Counted from the stretch's first letter, positions 9,207 through 18,767 are shown. The stretch: 64,000 bases of DNA from CAVPGP01 sp963718065 (GCA_963718065.1 CAVQYE010000011.1:1-64000); one strand, 5' to 3'. Notes: generated by a model from the letters alone, not told the origin. Numbers and translations: made by a program.

Positions 9207-10217
9207 CTAGCCCGCGAGACGCGCGAGGGCGTCTGTCAGCACCTCGGCCGCGAGCAGCACGTCGTCGCGACTCGACTCCTCGTCCGGCGAGTGGCTGACG
9301 CCACCGTTCAGGCTCCGCACGAAGAGCATCCCGCTCTGCACACCCGCGCGCGCCATCACGCCGGCGTCGTGGCCCGCCCCGGAGGCGAGCTCGATCACGG
9401 GCAGCCCGCGCGCCTCGATCGCACCCCGCAGCACCGCCCGCGGCTCGGCGGCCATCGTCGTCGGGTCGACGATCGGAGCCGGGTCGAGCCCGATCGCGGC
9501 AACGAGCCGGTCGAGGCGCTCCCGGTCCGGTGCCCGCGCGTCGACGCTGAACCGCACCCGGCCGGGAATGACGTTGATCCCGCCGGGCTCCACCTCCACG
9601 CGGCCGACCGTCGCGACTGCGCCCTCGATCGAACGCGCGCTGTCGCGGATGCGAAGGATCAACTCCGCCGCCTCCGTGAGCGCGTCGTGGCGTCCCTCCA
9701 TCGGCGTCGTCCCAGCATGCCCCGCGCGGCCCTCGACGACCAGCTCGCCGCGAACGTAACCGACGATTCCCGTGACGATGGCGAGCGGCTCGTCCGCCTG
9801 CTCGAGCACCGGGCCCTGCTCGATGTGCAGCTCGACGAATGCGTCGGGGAGGTCTCCGCGCGCCGCGCAGGCCCGGCTGCCTACGCAGCCCCGTTCCTCC
9901 TCGCGAAACGCCACCACCGAGAGGCCCGGCGTCCGCAGCCGCTCAGCCGCCTCGATTCCGGCCACCACGCCGAGCGCACCGTCGAACCGCCCTCCGGACG
10001 GCACGCTGTCCAGGTGCGAGCCCGTCCACACGCGCCGCGCGCTGTGGCCCGGAACGTGGCCGAAGAGATTCCCCGCGTCGTCCACCTCGACCTCGAGCCC
10101 GGCCGCCTTCAGCCAGCCCGTGCAGAGGTCGTGCGCCTCTTGCTCCTCCGCCGAATAGCCGATCCGGTTCGCGCCGACGCCGCCGCCGATGCGGTACAGC
10201 TCATCAAGCCGCTCCAT
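9207..10217 (-). CDS. M20-family amidohydrolase, probable allantoate amidohydrolase
   Basis: Zinc-dependent M20 hydrolase of 336 residues in the allantoate amidohydrolase / N-carbamoyl-amino-acid hydrolase / ureidopropionase group. Metal and catalytic motifs are TGSHLDSVPSGGRFDGALG, FREEERGCVGSRA, ELHIEQGPVLE and GHAGTTPM, with a C-terminal GAGHDAGVMARAG. Beside a urate-to-allantoin pathway, allantoate is the likely substrate, but no allantoinase is visible. It is shorter than the ~410-residue norm because the stretch between EERG and ELHIEQG is compact. ATG at 10217 is chosen because the upstream extension is arginine-rich shadow sequence and a divergent gene begins at 10269. Confidence 0.8.
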   Translation of the reverse strand: MERLDELYRIGGGVGANRIGYSAEEQEAHDLCTGWLKAAGLEVEVDDAGNLFGHVPGHSARRVWTGSHLDSVPSGGRFDGALGVVAGIEAAERLRTPGLSVVAFREEERGCVGSRACAARGDLPDAFVELHIEQGPVLEQADEPLAIVTGIVGYVRGELVVEGRAGHAGTTPMEGRHDALTEAAELILRIRDSARSIEGAVATVGRVEVEPGGINVIPGRVRFSVDARAPDRERLDRLVAAIGLDPAPIVDPTTMAAEPRAVLRGAIEARGLPVIELASGAGHDAGVMARAGVQSGMLFVRSLNGGVSHSPDEESSRDDVLLAAEVLTDALARLAG

Positions 10218-10268
10218 GATCCGGTCGTCGGCGCGCAATGCAGCGGCGAGCGTATAGCGTCCCGGCCG

Positions 10269-10709
10269 ATGTCGGCCTTCGCCGCCCTGCTCGCGCTGCT
10301 CGCCGGCCTCGCCGGCTCCGTGCAGATCGCGATCATGGGACGGCTCGGCCAGCGGGTCGGGTCCGTGGAGGCGGTCGCGTGGGCGTTCCTGCTCTCGGGG
10401 GTGCTGGCGCTCGTGGCGCTGCTCGCCGTGCGGCAGAGCCTCGACGGGATCGCAGCCTCGGCCAGGCAGCCTCCGTGGCTCTGGCTCGGCGCTCTCATGG
10501 GGACGTTCATCGTCTTCACGATCACGTTCGCCGGACCCCGCATCGGCACGACCGCGACGATCGGGCTGCTGATCGCCGGCCAGCTCGCGATGGGCGTGGT
10601 GATCGACCGCTACGGCCTCTTCGGCCTGGACACGATCCCGCTCAACACACCGCGCGCGGTCGGGATCGCGCTCCTCGCCGCCGGCGCCGCACTGACGCTC
10701 AAGAAGTGA
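10269..10709 (+). CDS. DUF606 (YdcZ-like) small DMT-type membrane protein
   Basis: A 146-residue protein with about five hydrophobic helices. It matches the DUF606/YdcZ branch of the drug/metabolite transporter superfamily: SVQIAIMGRLGQRVGS near the N terminus, PPWLWLGALMGTFIVF, then TTATIGLLIAGQLAMGV and LLAAGAALTL at the C terminus. Members are half-size and may dimerise; substrates are unknown. ATG at 10269 is 51 bp from the divergent amidohydrolase. The next gene starts 10 bp downstream and is a second DMT transporter, so the two may be co-transcribed. Confidence 0.8.
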   Translation: MSAFAALLALLAGLAGSVQIAIMGRLGQRVGSVEAVAWAFLLSGVLALVALLAVRQSLDGIAASARQPPWLWLGALMGTFIVFTITFAGPRIGTTATIGLLIAGQLAMGVVIDRYGLFGLDTIPLNTPRAVGIALLAAGAALTLKK

Positions 10710-10719
10710 CCTGCGACAG

Positions 10720-11595
10720 GTGACGCACGGCACACGGGTCTGGGCCGCCCTCGGGACCGTCTACATCGTCTGGGGCTCGACGTACCTCGCGATCGCGATC
10801 GTGGTCGAGACGATGCCACCGCTGCTCGCGGTGTCGGTGCGCTTCATCGTCGCCGGCGCAATGCTCGCGCTCTGGTGCCGCCTCCGGCGGGCCGGCGCCC
10901 TGCGCGTGCCCTGGCGGGCGATCGGCGCCGCGACCGTGATCGGCATCCTCCTGCCCGGGGCGAACGCGGTGCTCTTCTTCGCCGAGCGGACCGTCCCGAC
11001 CGGGCTTGCGTCGCTGATCATCGCCTCGGTGCCGCTCTGGGTCGTCCTGCTGCAGCTCGGCGCGCGAGTACCGGTGCCGCGCCTGGCCGTGATCGGTGTC
11101 GTCTCGGGGTTCGCGGGCGTCGCGGTTCTGCTCCACCCCGAGGGCGGCGCGACGACCGGCGGCCTGCTGCTCTGCGTGGTCTCGGCGCTGATGTGGTCGC
11201 TCGGCTCCTTCCTCTCCGGCCGGTTGCCGCTGCCCGCCGACCCGTTCGCGGCGACCGCGTACGAGATGCTGGCCGGCGGGCTCGTGCTGCTGCCGCTCGG
11301 CCTCGTGACCGCGTCGTACGACGGCTGGTCGGCCAGCTCGATCGCTGCCTGGTTTTACCTCGTCACGATCGGCTCGGTCCTCGGGTACACCGCGTACGTC
11401 TGGCTTCTCGGGAACGCGCCTCTGGGGACGGTCTCGACCTACGCGTACGTGAATCCGGTCGTCGCCATCGGTCTCGGGTTCTTCTTCCGGGACGAGCACC
11501 TGACGACGCGCATCGCCGTCGGCGCGGCGATCGTCGTGGCGGCGGTCGCGGTGGTCGTCCGGGCCGACGCGCCCGCAGCCGGCAAACCCGAATGA
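10720..11595 (+). CDS. EamA-family DMT transporter
   Basis: A 291-residue inner-membrane transporter with ten predicted helices in two EamA repeats, the first opening with TVYIVWGSTYLAI and the second with LCVVSALMWSLGSFLSGR. Family members export amino acids or other metabolites, and substrate cannot be read from the sequence. It starts at GTG 10720, directly behind the small DUF606 gene. It ends 8 bp from the convergent MFS gene. Confidence 0.85.
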   Translation: MTHGTRVWAALGTVYIVWGSTYLAIAIVVETMPPLLAVSVRFIVAGAMLALWCRLRRAGALRVPWRAIGAATVIGILLPGANAVLFFAERTVPTGLASLIIASVPLWVVLLQLGARVPVPRLAVIGVVSGFAGVAVLLHPEGGATTGGLLLCVVSALMWSLGSFLSGRLPLPADPFAATAYEMLAGGLVLLPLGLVTASYDGWSASSIAAWFYLVTIGSVLGYTAYVWLLGNAPLGTVSTYAYVNPVVAIGLGFFFRDEHLTTRIAVGAAIVVAAVAVVVRADAPAAGKPE

Positions 11596-11602
11596 GCCCG
11601 GC

Positions 11603-12742
11603 TCAGCCGCGCAGCGGCCGCAACAGCGCCGCGCCGGCGAGGGGGAAAAGCGCGGCGAGCCCATAGGCGATCCGCCATGAACCCGCCGACACAGCGGCCG
11701 CAAAGCCGATCGGCGCGAAGATCCCGAGCGCCGACAGCATCGTCTGCTGGAAGCCGATCGCCGCACCGGAGCGCCGCGGCCCCGCGAGCTCGGCCGCCGC
11801 GGTGAACGCGAGCCCGTTCCACGCCATCCCGATCGCCCCCGCGACGACGAGCGCCGGCACGAGCAGCCACAACGGCCAGTCCAGCAGCGCGGTCACAAGC
11901 GCGAGCGAGCCGAAGCTCGCAACGCCAATGCGCCGCAGTGGCGGCAGCCGCGCCCCGAGCACATCCGACCAGTGCCCGACCGCGATTCGCGCGACGAGGG
12001 CGCACACCTGCACGGCGGCGAGCACGAGTGCCGCCTGGCCGGTCGACCACCCGCGCGCGTCGTGGAGGAAGAGCACGACGAAGCTCATGATCCCGACCTG
12101 AGCGAAGACGTAGATGCCGCTGCCGAAGCAGAGCCGCCACAGCCGCCGGTCCTGGAGCGTCCACGGCACTTCGTCTGCGTGCACCGACTCCTCCAACGAG
12201 CGGTCGCGCACGAGGAGGTAGCCTGCAAGCGCTCCGAGCAGGCAGAACCCACCGAGGCAGATGAACGGCCCACGCACGCCGCCGATCGCGGGTAACACGA
12301 TCGCCGCGAGGATGCCGCCGATCGGGACGGCCGATTGCCGGATCCCGAGCGCGAGGCCCCGCTCGTCGGCCTCGAACCAGTGCATCACGGCACGACCGCT
12401 TGCCGAGTTCGTGCTCGCCCCGGCGGCGCCGGCAAGGCCGACCAGGATCGTCAGCGACCAGAAGCCGGGCGCGAAAGCCGCCGCGATCAGGAACAGGCCG
12501 CAGACAGCGAGCCCGGTGCCGAGCACGCGGCGCTCGCCGATCCGGTCGGCGAGCAGACCCCACGGCAGGAGCGTGAAGAGCGTCCCCGCCCACTCCGCGG
12601 AGAGCACGACGCCGAGTTGCGCGAGCGAGAGGTGGTAATGGTCGCGGATCACCGGCGCGATCGCCGGCAGGCCGATTCCGATCGCGGCGAAGCTCGCCTG
12701 CGCGAATGTCCCCGCCGCCAGGACGACCCAGCGGTAGCTCAG
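11603..12742 (-). CDS. MFS transporter
   Basis: A major facilitator superfamily permease with about twelve helices. The loop 2-3 motif appears as GLLADRIGERRVLG, and the second half repeats the pattern (VGHWSDVLGARLPPLRR). The substrate is unknown. The start is uncertain. GTG at 12652 would remove the first helix. The hydrophobic segment WVVLAAGTFAQASFAAIGIG is in frame upstream and points to a CTG start at 12742, one base after the upstream aldehyde dehydrogenase stop. This arrangement suggests an operon with that gene. Confidence 0.8.
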   Translation of the reverse strand: MSYRWVVLAAGTFAQASFAAIGIGLPAIAPVIRDHYHLSLAQLGVVLSAEWAGTLFTLLPWGLLADRIGERRVLGTGLAVCGLFLIAAAFAPGFWSLTILVGLAGAAGASTNSASGRAVMHWFEADERGLALGIRQSAVPIGGILAAIVLPAIGGVRGPFICLGGFCLLGALAGYLLVRDRSLEESVHADEVPWTLQDRRLWRLCFGSGIYVFAQVGIMSFVVLFLHDARGWSTGQAALVLAAVQVCALVARIAVGHWSDVLGARLPPLRRIGVASFGSLALVTALLDWPLWLLVPALVVAGAIGMAWNGLAFTAAAELAGPRRSGAAIGFQQTMLSALGIFAPIGFAAAVSAGSWRIAYGLAALFPLAGAALLRPLRG

Positions 12743-12743
12743 G

Positions 12744-14210
12744 TCAGAGACCGAACGGGTTGATCGGCTTCGGGCTCGTGGAGACGATCACGGACTTCGT
12801 CTCCAGATAGAGATCGAGCGCGTCCACGCTGAGCTCCCGGCCGAACCCGGACTGCTTGTAGCCGCCGAACGGGATTCCCGGGAACGCCGTGTACGGCATG
12901 TTGATCCCGACGGTGCCGGCGTCGATCTTCGCCGCGACGCGGTGTCCGCGGGCGGGATCGCCGGTCCAGACGGTCGCCATCAGGCCGTATCTGACGTCGT
13001 TGGCAATGCGGATCGCATCCTTCTCGTCCTCGAACGGGACGACCGTGACGACGGGGCCGAAGACCTCCTCCTGGGCGATCTCGGCCGAGTTGTCGAGCCC
13101 GGCGATGACAGTAGGCGGATAGAACGCGTGCTCTCCCGGCTCGCCGCCGGCCACGATCTCGCCGCCTGCGCCACGGGCGCGGTCGACGAAGCCGTGCACG
13201 CGCTCCTGATGCGCCTGCGAGATCAGCGAGCCCATCTGCGTCTCGGCGTCGAGCGGGTCGCCGGTGCGGATCGTTCCCGCAAGCTCGGCGAACCGGGCGA
13301 CGAACTCGTCGTAGATCGACTTCTCGACCAGGACGCGCGAGCGGGCCTCGCACGACTGGCCGGCGGCGTAGTAGATCGACCACACGGAGCTCGGGATCGC
13401 GCTGGCGAGATCGGCGTCCGCGAAGACGAGGTTCGGCGACTTGCCGCCGAGCTCGAGCGTGACGCGCTTGATCGGGTCGGAGCAGAGCCGCATGATCTCG
13501 CCGCCGGTCTTCGTCGAGCCCGTGAAGGCGACCTTGTCGACGCCCGGATGCTTGACGAGGTAGGCGCCGGTCGTGGGGCCGTCACCCGGAACGACGTTCA
13601 CCGCACCGGGCGGGAAGCCGACCTCGGCCGCGAGCTCCGCCAGTCGAAGCGCGGTCAGCGGTGTCTGCGGGTCCGGCTTGAGCACGACGGAGCACCCGGC
13701 CGCGAGGGCAGGCGCGAGCTTCCACGTCGCCATCAGCAGTGGGTAGTTCCACGGCACGATCTGGCCCGCGACGCCGACCGGCTCCTTCAGCGAGTAGTAG
13801 AGAAGCGAGCCGCCGATCGGGTTGGAGCGCCCGGAGATGGTGGCGACGGCGGCGCCGAAGAAGCGGAAGTTCTCGACCGCCCCGTGCACCTCGGCCTTGA
13901 CGGAGGAGATCGCCTTGCCGACGTTGCGCGCCTCGAGCTCGCAGAGCTCCTTGCGGTTGGCGGCGATCGCGTCCGCGAGCGCGTGCAGGAGGCGAGAGCG
14001 CTCGGTCGCGGGCGTACGTCCCCAGTCACCGGCGAGCGCGGCGCGCGCCGCCTCGACGGCGCGGTCGATGTCCGCTTCGCCGCCGATCGCTGCGCGTGCG
14101 AGTGACTGTCCCGAAGCGGGCTCGATCAGCTCGCGAAGGTCACCCGAAGCCGGCTCTGTCGCTTCGCCGTTGATGAAGAGGAGGTACTCGCGTTCGGTCG
14201 CGACGGCCAT
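12744..14210 (-). CDS. NAD(P)-dependent aldehyde dehydrogenase
   Basis: A 488-residue aldehyde dehydrogenase with the NAD-fold IVPWNYPLLM, coenzyme loop FTGSTKTGGEIM, general-base Glu in LELGGKSPN, and catalytic Cys in AAGQSCEARSRVLV. The C-terminal GGYKQSGFGRE segment is also typical. It is most like the betaine-aldehyde / aminobutyraldehyde branch, but the substrate is not determined. ATG at 14210 is divergent from a small gene at 14311. It is followed at once by an MFS permease, which may import the precursor (inference). Confidence 0.88.
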   Translation of the reverse strand: MAVATEREYLLFINGEATEPASGDLRELIEPASGQSLARAAIGGEADIDRAVEAARAALAGDWGRTPATERSRLLHALADAIAANRKELCELEARNVGKAISSVKAEVHGAVENFRFFGAAVATISGRSNPIGGSLLYYSLKEPVGVAGQIVPWNYPLLMATWKLAPALAAGCSVVLKPDPQTPLTALRLAELAAEVGFPPGAVNVVPGDGPTTGAYLVKHPGVDKVAFTGSTKTGGEIMRLCSDPIKRVTLELGGKSPNLVFADADLASAIPSSVWSIYYAAGQSCEARSRVLVEKSIYDEFVARFAELAGTIRTGDPLDAETQMGSLISQAHQERVHGFVDRARGAGGEIVAGGEPGEHAFYPPTVIAGLDNSAEIAQEEVFGPVVTVVPFEDEKDAIRIANDVRYGLMATVWTGDPARGHRVAAKIDAGTVGINMPYTAFPGIPFGGYKQSGFGRELSVDALDLYLETKSVIVSTSPKPINPFGL

Positions 14211-14253
14211 CGTTCCGGCACTCTAGCCTGCACATCTGGATCCAGGGAGGGGT

Positions 14254-14281
14254 GTTTCACGCCGCGAAGAACAGCTATCCT
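14254..14281 (+). promoter_or_regulatory. Probable promoter of the 84-residue gene
   Basis: TTTCAC (14254-14259) and TATCCT (14276-14281) are spaced by 16 bp and lie about 30 bp upstream of an ATG that has a strong AGGAGG Shine-Dalgarno sequence. This is the clearest classic promoter plus RBS arrangement in the first 15 kb. Confidence 0.5.
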
Positions 14282-14310
14282 TGGATTTCGGATCCCAAAA
14301 GGAGGCGACG

Positions 14311-14565
14311 ATGTCGGACACAACACTGCAGGTCGAAGCCGCGCGGATCCCGGACCGGGACCGGCTCCTGCAGTTGCTGCAGGCCGCCGGCGTCGACGCG
14401 CGCCCGGTGAACGAGGTCGGCATCGAGGTGCCGTGCGAGGACACGAGCGACCCGGCGACCGACGATCTGCTCGGCGAGATCGAGAGCGTGATCTTCGACC
14501 TCGGCGCCCCGTTCGTGCCGATCAAGCACGAGGGCGTCATCTACATCCGCCCACCGGTCAGCTGA
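14311..14565 (+). CDS. Small conserved-looking protein of unknown function
   Basis: This 84-residue soluble, acidic protein is not recognised. It has a leucine-rich first half (DRDRLLQLLQAAGVDARPV) and ends VPIKHEGVIYIRPPVS, which suggests a small alpha/beta fold. An ideal AGGAGG lies about 8 nt upstream and codon usage is normal, so it is probably translated. It is monocistronic, with a divergent aldehyde dehydrogenase upstream and repeat copy C downstream. Confidence 0.7.
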   Translation: MSDTTLQVEAARIPDRDRLLQLLQAAGVDARPVNEVGIEVPCEDTSDPATDDLLGEIESVIFDLGAPFVPIKHEGVIYIRPPVS

Positions 14566-14600
14566 CCGCGTCGCGCGCGCCGCGCCTGCGGCGAAGCGCG

Positions 14601-14694
14601 CACAAGATTTCCCGAATCGTCTCAGAGACGTGCGCCCTGCTCCGGTAACGTCGACCGTGAGGGCGGTGGGAAGCGGTCCCCACCCAGGGTGGGG
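14601..14694 (+). repeat. Dispersed intergenic element, copy C
   Basis: A shorter copy: CAAGATTTCCCGAATCG, then TGCGC, an 8-nt spacer and CGGTAACGTCGAC with a TANNNT box. It ends with CCCCACCCAGGGTGGGG at 14678-14694. The arm before the palindrome differs in sequence (GGTGGGAAGCGGT) from copies A and B but still pairs with the following CCCACC, so the alternative hairpin is kept. It lies between convergent genes, 30 bp from the thiolase stop. Confidence 0.75.
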
Positions 14695-14724
14695 GTGTGG
14701 TCCGTCCGGACGGGACCCGGCCGT

Positions 14725-15897
<1,173 letters not shown>

Positions 15898-15909
15898 CCG
15901 GGAGTCACG

Positions 15910-16731
15910 CTAGCCGACGAAGTCGACGCGAACGGGCCGGTCGTAGTGGCCGATCGCCTCGGCGCGGCGGAACACCTCGCGCACCGCCTCGCGGCCCTCG
16001 TCGCCGTAGTCGCTCGTGAAGTCGTTGACGTACATGCCGACAAAGCGATCCGTCAGGTCGTCGTCGATGCCGCGGCCGAACTGCATCGCGAACGCCAACG
16101 CCTGGCGGCGCTCGGCGAGGCCGGTGCGGATCGACTCGCCGAGCACCTCGGCGAGCTCCGGCAGCCGCTCGACGTCGCGGCGCACGGCGTTGACACCGAG
16201 CGGCAGCGGCAGTCCCGTCTCGAGCAGCCACCACTCGCCCAGGTCGATGACCTTCTCGAGCCCTTCGGCCGCGTACGTCAGCTGGCCCTCGTGGATGACG
16301 AGGCCGGCATCGGCTGCACCTGAGATCACCTCCGCGAGGATCTCGTCGAACGGCAGCTCGCGATAAGGGAACTCGCCCAGTGCGAGGCGCAGCACCAGGA
16401 ACGCGGTCGTCGTCCGGCCCGGGACGACGATCTCCCGGCCGCGCAGATCCTCGAGGCCGCATGGCTCGCGGGCGACGACGATCGGGCCGTAGCCCGAGCC
16501 GATTGAGGCGCCGTTCGGCAGCAGCGCGTACGTCTCCTGGACGAGCGGGTACGCGCCCAGCGAGAGCGCGGTCACGTCCAGCCGCCCTTCCAGCGCCCAG
16601 TCGTTCAGCGTCCCGATGTCCTCGGCGACGAGCTCGAACTCGAAGCCGCGCGTGTCGATCTTGTCCTCGGCGATCGCCCAGAACATGAACGCGTCGTCGG
16701 GGTCGGGACTGTGTCCAAGCCGAATCAGCAC
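15910..16731 (-). CDS. mqnD: 1,4-dihydroxy-6-naphthoate synthase of the futalosine menaquinone pathway
   Basis: A 273-residue periplasmic-binding-fold enzyme that converts cyclic dehypoxanthine futalosine to 1,4-dihydroxy-6-naphthoate. The opening LGHSPDPDDAFMFWA is diagnostic for MqnD, as are the TLNDWALEG, DVTALSLGAYP and PGRTTTAFLVLRL segments and the HEGQLTY motif. MqnA is the nearest alternative but normally lacks the DPDDAFM start. GTG at 16731 begins LIRLGHSPDPDD and is preferred over upstream starts. Divergent to a DtxR-type regulator. Menaquinone is the likely electron acceptor for the nuo complex in this window. Confidence 0.9.
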   Translation of the reverse strand: MLIRLGHSPDPDDAFMFWAIAEDKIDTRGFEFELVAEDIGTLNDWALEGRLDVTALSLGAYPLVQETYALLPNGASIGSGYGPIVVAREPCGLEDLRGREIVVPGRTTTAFLVLRLALGEFPYRELPFDEILAEVISGAADAGLVIHEGQLTYAAEGLEKVIDLGEWWLLETGLPLPLGVNAVRRDVERLPELAEVLGESIRTGLAERRQALAFAMQFGRGIDDDLTDRFVGMYVNDFTSDYGDEGREAVREVFRRAEAIGHYDRPVRVDFVG

Positions 16732-16764
16732 GAGCCGACCGTAGCAGCGCCCTAGACTGCGGGC

Positions 16765-17196
16765 GTGCACAACACACCGCTCTCCGGCGCGATCCAGGAC
16801 TATCTGAAGGGGATCTACAAGCTCCAGGAAGCCGAGGGGCGCGCGACGATCACTGCGCTCGCACGCGACCAGGGAGTGTCACCCGCGTCGGCGAGCGCGA
16901 TGGTCAAGAAGCTGGCCGCGCTGGAGCTGGTGGAGCACGAGCCGTACCGGGGAGCCAGCCTGACGCCCGCCGGCGAGCGGGTCGCGCTGGAGGTGATCCG
17001 CCACCACCGGCTGCTCGAGCTCTACCTTGCGGAGACGCTCGGCGTGCACGTCGACGACGTCCATGCGGAGGCGGACCGCCTCGAGCACGTGATCTCGGAG
17101 GAGCTGGAGGACCGGATCGACCGGGCGCTCGGCTTCCCGACGCACGACCCGCACGGGGACCCGATCCCCACGCCGGACCTCAAGTGGCCCGCCTGA
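16765..17196 (+). CDS. DtxR/MntR-family metal-dependent regulator
   Basis: A 143-residue repressor with an N-terminal winged helix (residues ~10-65: DYLKGIYKLQEAEG..., SPASASAMVKKLAAL) and the dimerisation/metal-binding domain (~70-125). That domain carries RHHRLLELYLAETLG, the His-rich HVDDVHAEAD and a C-terminal HDPHGDPIP. It lacks the SH3-like third domain of long DtxR, so it resembles MntR or short IdeR forms. It probably senses Fe(II) or Mn(II). GTG at 16765 is 33 bp from the divergent mqnD. Confidence 0.85.
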   Translation: MHNTPLSGAIQDYLKGIYKLQEAEGRATITALARDQGVSPASASAMVKKLAALELVEHEPYRGASLTPAGERVALEVIRHHRLLELYLAETLGVHVDDVHAEADRLEHVISEELEDRIDRALGFPTHDPHGDPIPTPDLKWPA

Positions 17197-17200
17197 GCGC

Positions 17201-17554
17201 TTAGCGCGCCGCTTCGCGCCCGAAGAACCAGCGCTCGAGCGGCTTCAGCAGCTCTTCCCGCGTGAACGGGCGCACCTTGTCGCTCGCGCCGTCGGCTTCC
17301 GAGACCTGAAGGTCGTCCTCCAGACAGTCGTTCGCCGCCTCAAGGGCATCTTCGAGCTCGAAGCCCTCGAAGAGGTAGTCGTCGGGCCGCGGCGCCGCGC
17401 TTGGCCGGTCGCCCAGATTGACCGCGCGGCCCACGGCCCAGACCGCCCCGGGCTTGCGCTCGATCCAGATCAGCACGCTCTCCTTGGCGCCGCTGTCGTC
17501 CACTCCCTGCAGCTCACGCTGGGCGAACCGGCCCAAGGCGTCCTGGCGCTTCAT
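17201..17554 (-). CDS. Hypothetical protein
   Basis: I do not recognise this 117-residue soluble protein. It has an ESVLIWIERKPGAVWAVGRA beta segment, an acidic helix (EGFELEDALEAANDCLED) and a charged C terminus ending RWFFGREAAR. ATG at 17554 has a TATCCT -10-like box 7 nt upstream and no Shine-Dalgarno sequence, suggesting leaderless translation. It converges with the DtxR gene (4 bp between stops) and is divergent to another hypothetical 23 bp away. Confidence 0.6.
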   Translation of the reverse strand: MKRQDALGRFAQRELQGVDDSGAKESVLIWIERKPGAVWAVGRAVNLGDRPSAAPRPDDYLFEGFELEDALEAANDCLEDDLQVSEADGASDKVRPFTREELLKPLERWFFGREAAR

Positions 17555-17577
17555 CTGACAAGGATACAATCGCTGCG
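17555..17577. promoter_or_regulatory. Overlapping divergent leaderless promoters
   Basis: The 23-bp spacer has TACAAT (17565-17570) for the plus gene and TATCCT (17561-17566, minus strand) for the minus gene, overlapping by two bases. Each lies about 7 nt from a start codon. The two RNA polymerases could not bind at once, so expression of the two small genes may be mutually exclusive. Confidence 0.5.
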
Positions 17578-17835
17578 GTGGTCAACCTCAAGAGCCTGTT
17601 GCGGAATCCGTTCTCGTTCCTCTTCGCAACGTCGAAGAAGGACGACCGGATCGCCGCCTACGTCGTGCGCGAGCACGGCCGGGGCCGGTCGCTCGCCGAG
17701 ATCCTCGAGGACCCGTTCGTGCGCAACCGCTGCACCGACGCACAGCGGGCACGCCTGCTGGACAACCCTCAGATCGTGCACGCCGTCGGGGACGACGCGA
17801 TCGCCGAGACGCGTCGCCTCGCCGAGACGAGCTAA
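17578..17835 (+). CDS. Small hypothetical protein
   Basis: An 85-residue protein I do not recognise. It opens with a hydrophobic/basic NLKSLLRNPFSFLFATSKK and continues as a soluble helix-rich domain (ERGRGRSLAEI-like, then VRNRCTDAQRARLLDNPQI). The second half is a winged-helix-sized unit, but no DNA-binding signature is clear. GTG at 17578 follows a TACAAT box by 7 nt, consistent with a leaderless transcript. Its stop overlaps the convergent cyclodeaminase stop by 3 bp. Confidence 0.55.
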   Translation: MVNLKSLLRNPFSFLFATSKKDDRIAAYVVREHGRGRSLAEILEDPFVRNRCTDAQRARLLDNPQIVHAVGDDAIAETRRLAETS

Positions 17836-18764
17836 AGCTTTCGGCCGACGCCGCGCTCCCGGGCGCGCTCCAGCGCCAGCGCGCCGATTGCCACGTCCCA
17901 GGCGGCGAGGCCGTTCGACTTGAACACGACGACGTCCTCGTCGGCCTGACGCCCCGGCACCTCGCCGGCGACGACCTCCTGCAGCTCGTGCACCTCGAGC
18001 CAGTCGAGGACACCGCGTTCGACCGGCTCGATCAAGTCGCCCGACTCGATTCGCGCCTGCTCGCGCGAGTCGCAGCAGACAAAGGACGCCCGTTCGAGCA
18101 CGACGTTGTCCAGCTCGCGCGCGGTGGGGCGGTTCGCGCCCACTGCGCAGACGAGCGCCCCCTCGCGAAGCCACTCGCCGCGCAGCACCGGATCCGCGGA
18201 CGACGTCACAGTGACGACGACGTCCTGCTCGGCAGCCTCGCGGTGTGTCTCGGCGGGCTCGCAGCCGTTCGCCTCGCAGAACGCCTGCAGCCGCTCGCCA
18301 TTCCGGCAGTAGACGACCGTCTCCGCGATCGTCGGCACGGCTGCCCGGATCGCTGCGACCTGCGTCTCGGCCTGCCAGCCGCAGCCCAGCACGCCGAGCG
18401 TCGTCGCGCCGGGGCGGGCGAGGTGCTTCGCCGCGACGCCGCTCGCCCCGCCGGTGCGTAGCTGGCCGAGCTTGTCCGCCTCGATCACGGCGGCGACCTC
18501 CCCGTTCCTCGTGTCGAAGAGGACGACGACGAACCGCGTGCCAGAGGGCGTCGAGGCATAGGTCTTCACTCCCGCGAGCCCGAGCTCCGCGTCGACCGCG
18601 GCCATCAATGCCAGGGCGCCCTCCTCGAGTGCCATCCGGGCGCGCGGCCGGTTCTCGACCGCGCCGCGCGCCTGCCTCTCGGAGCACCCCTCGACCGCCG
18701 CGATCCCGTCCTCGATCGTCAGCAGGCCGGCGACGTCCTGCTCGCTCAGATAGAGGGGAGCCAC
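17832..18764 (-). CDS. Ornithine cyclodeaminase / mu-crystallin family protein
   Basis: A 310-residue NAD(P)-binding enzyme of the OCD/mu-crystallin family, which includes ornithine cyclodeaminase, alanine dehydrogenase and imine reductases. Visible features are the KTYASTPSGTRF substrate region, LGQLRTGGASGVAAKHLARP, the Rossmann motif LGVLGCGWQAETQ near residue 130, and CAVGANRPTARELD. The exact substrate cannot be told. It starts at GTG 18764, 3 bp after the ArsR-type regulator stop, so it is probably the third gene of the SRPBCC-ArsR operon. Confidence 0.82.
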   Translation of the reverse strand: MAPLYLSEQDVAGLLTIEDGIAAVEGCSERQARGAVENRPRARMALEEGALALMAAVDAELGLAGVKTYASTPSGTRFVVVLFDTRNGEVAAVIEADKLGQLRTGGASGVAAKHLARPGATTLGVLGCGWQAETQVAAIRAAVPTIAETVVYCRNGERLQAFCEANGCEPAETHREAAEQDVVVTVTSSADPVLRGEWLREGALVCAVGANRPTARELDNVVLERASFVCCDSREQARIESGDLIEPVERGVLDWLEVHELQEVVAGEVPGRQADEDVVVFKSNGLAAWDVAIGALALERARERGVGRKL

Positions 18765-18767
18765 GCC

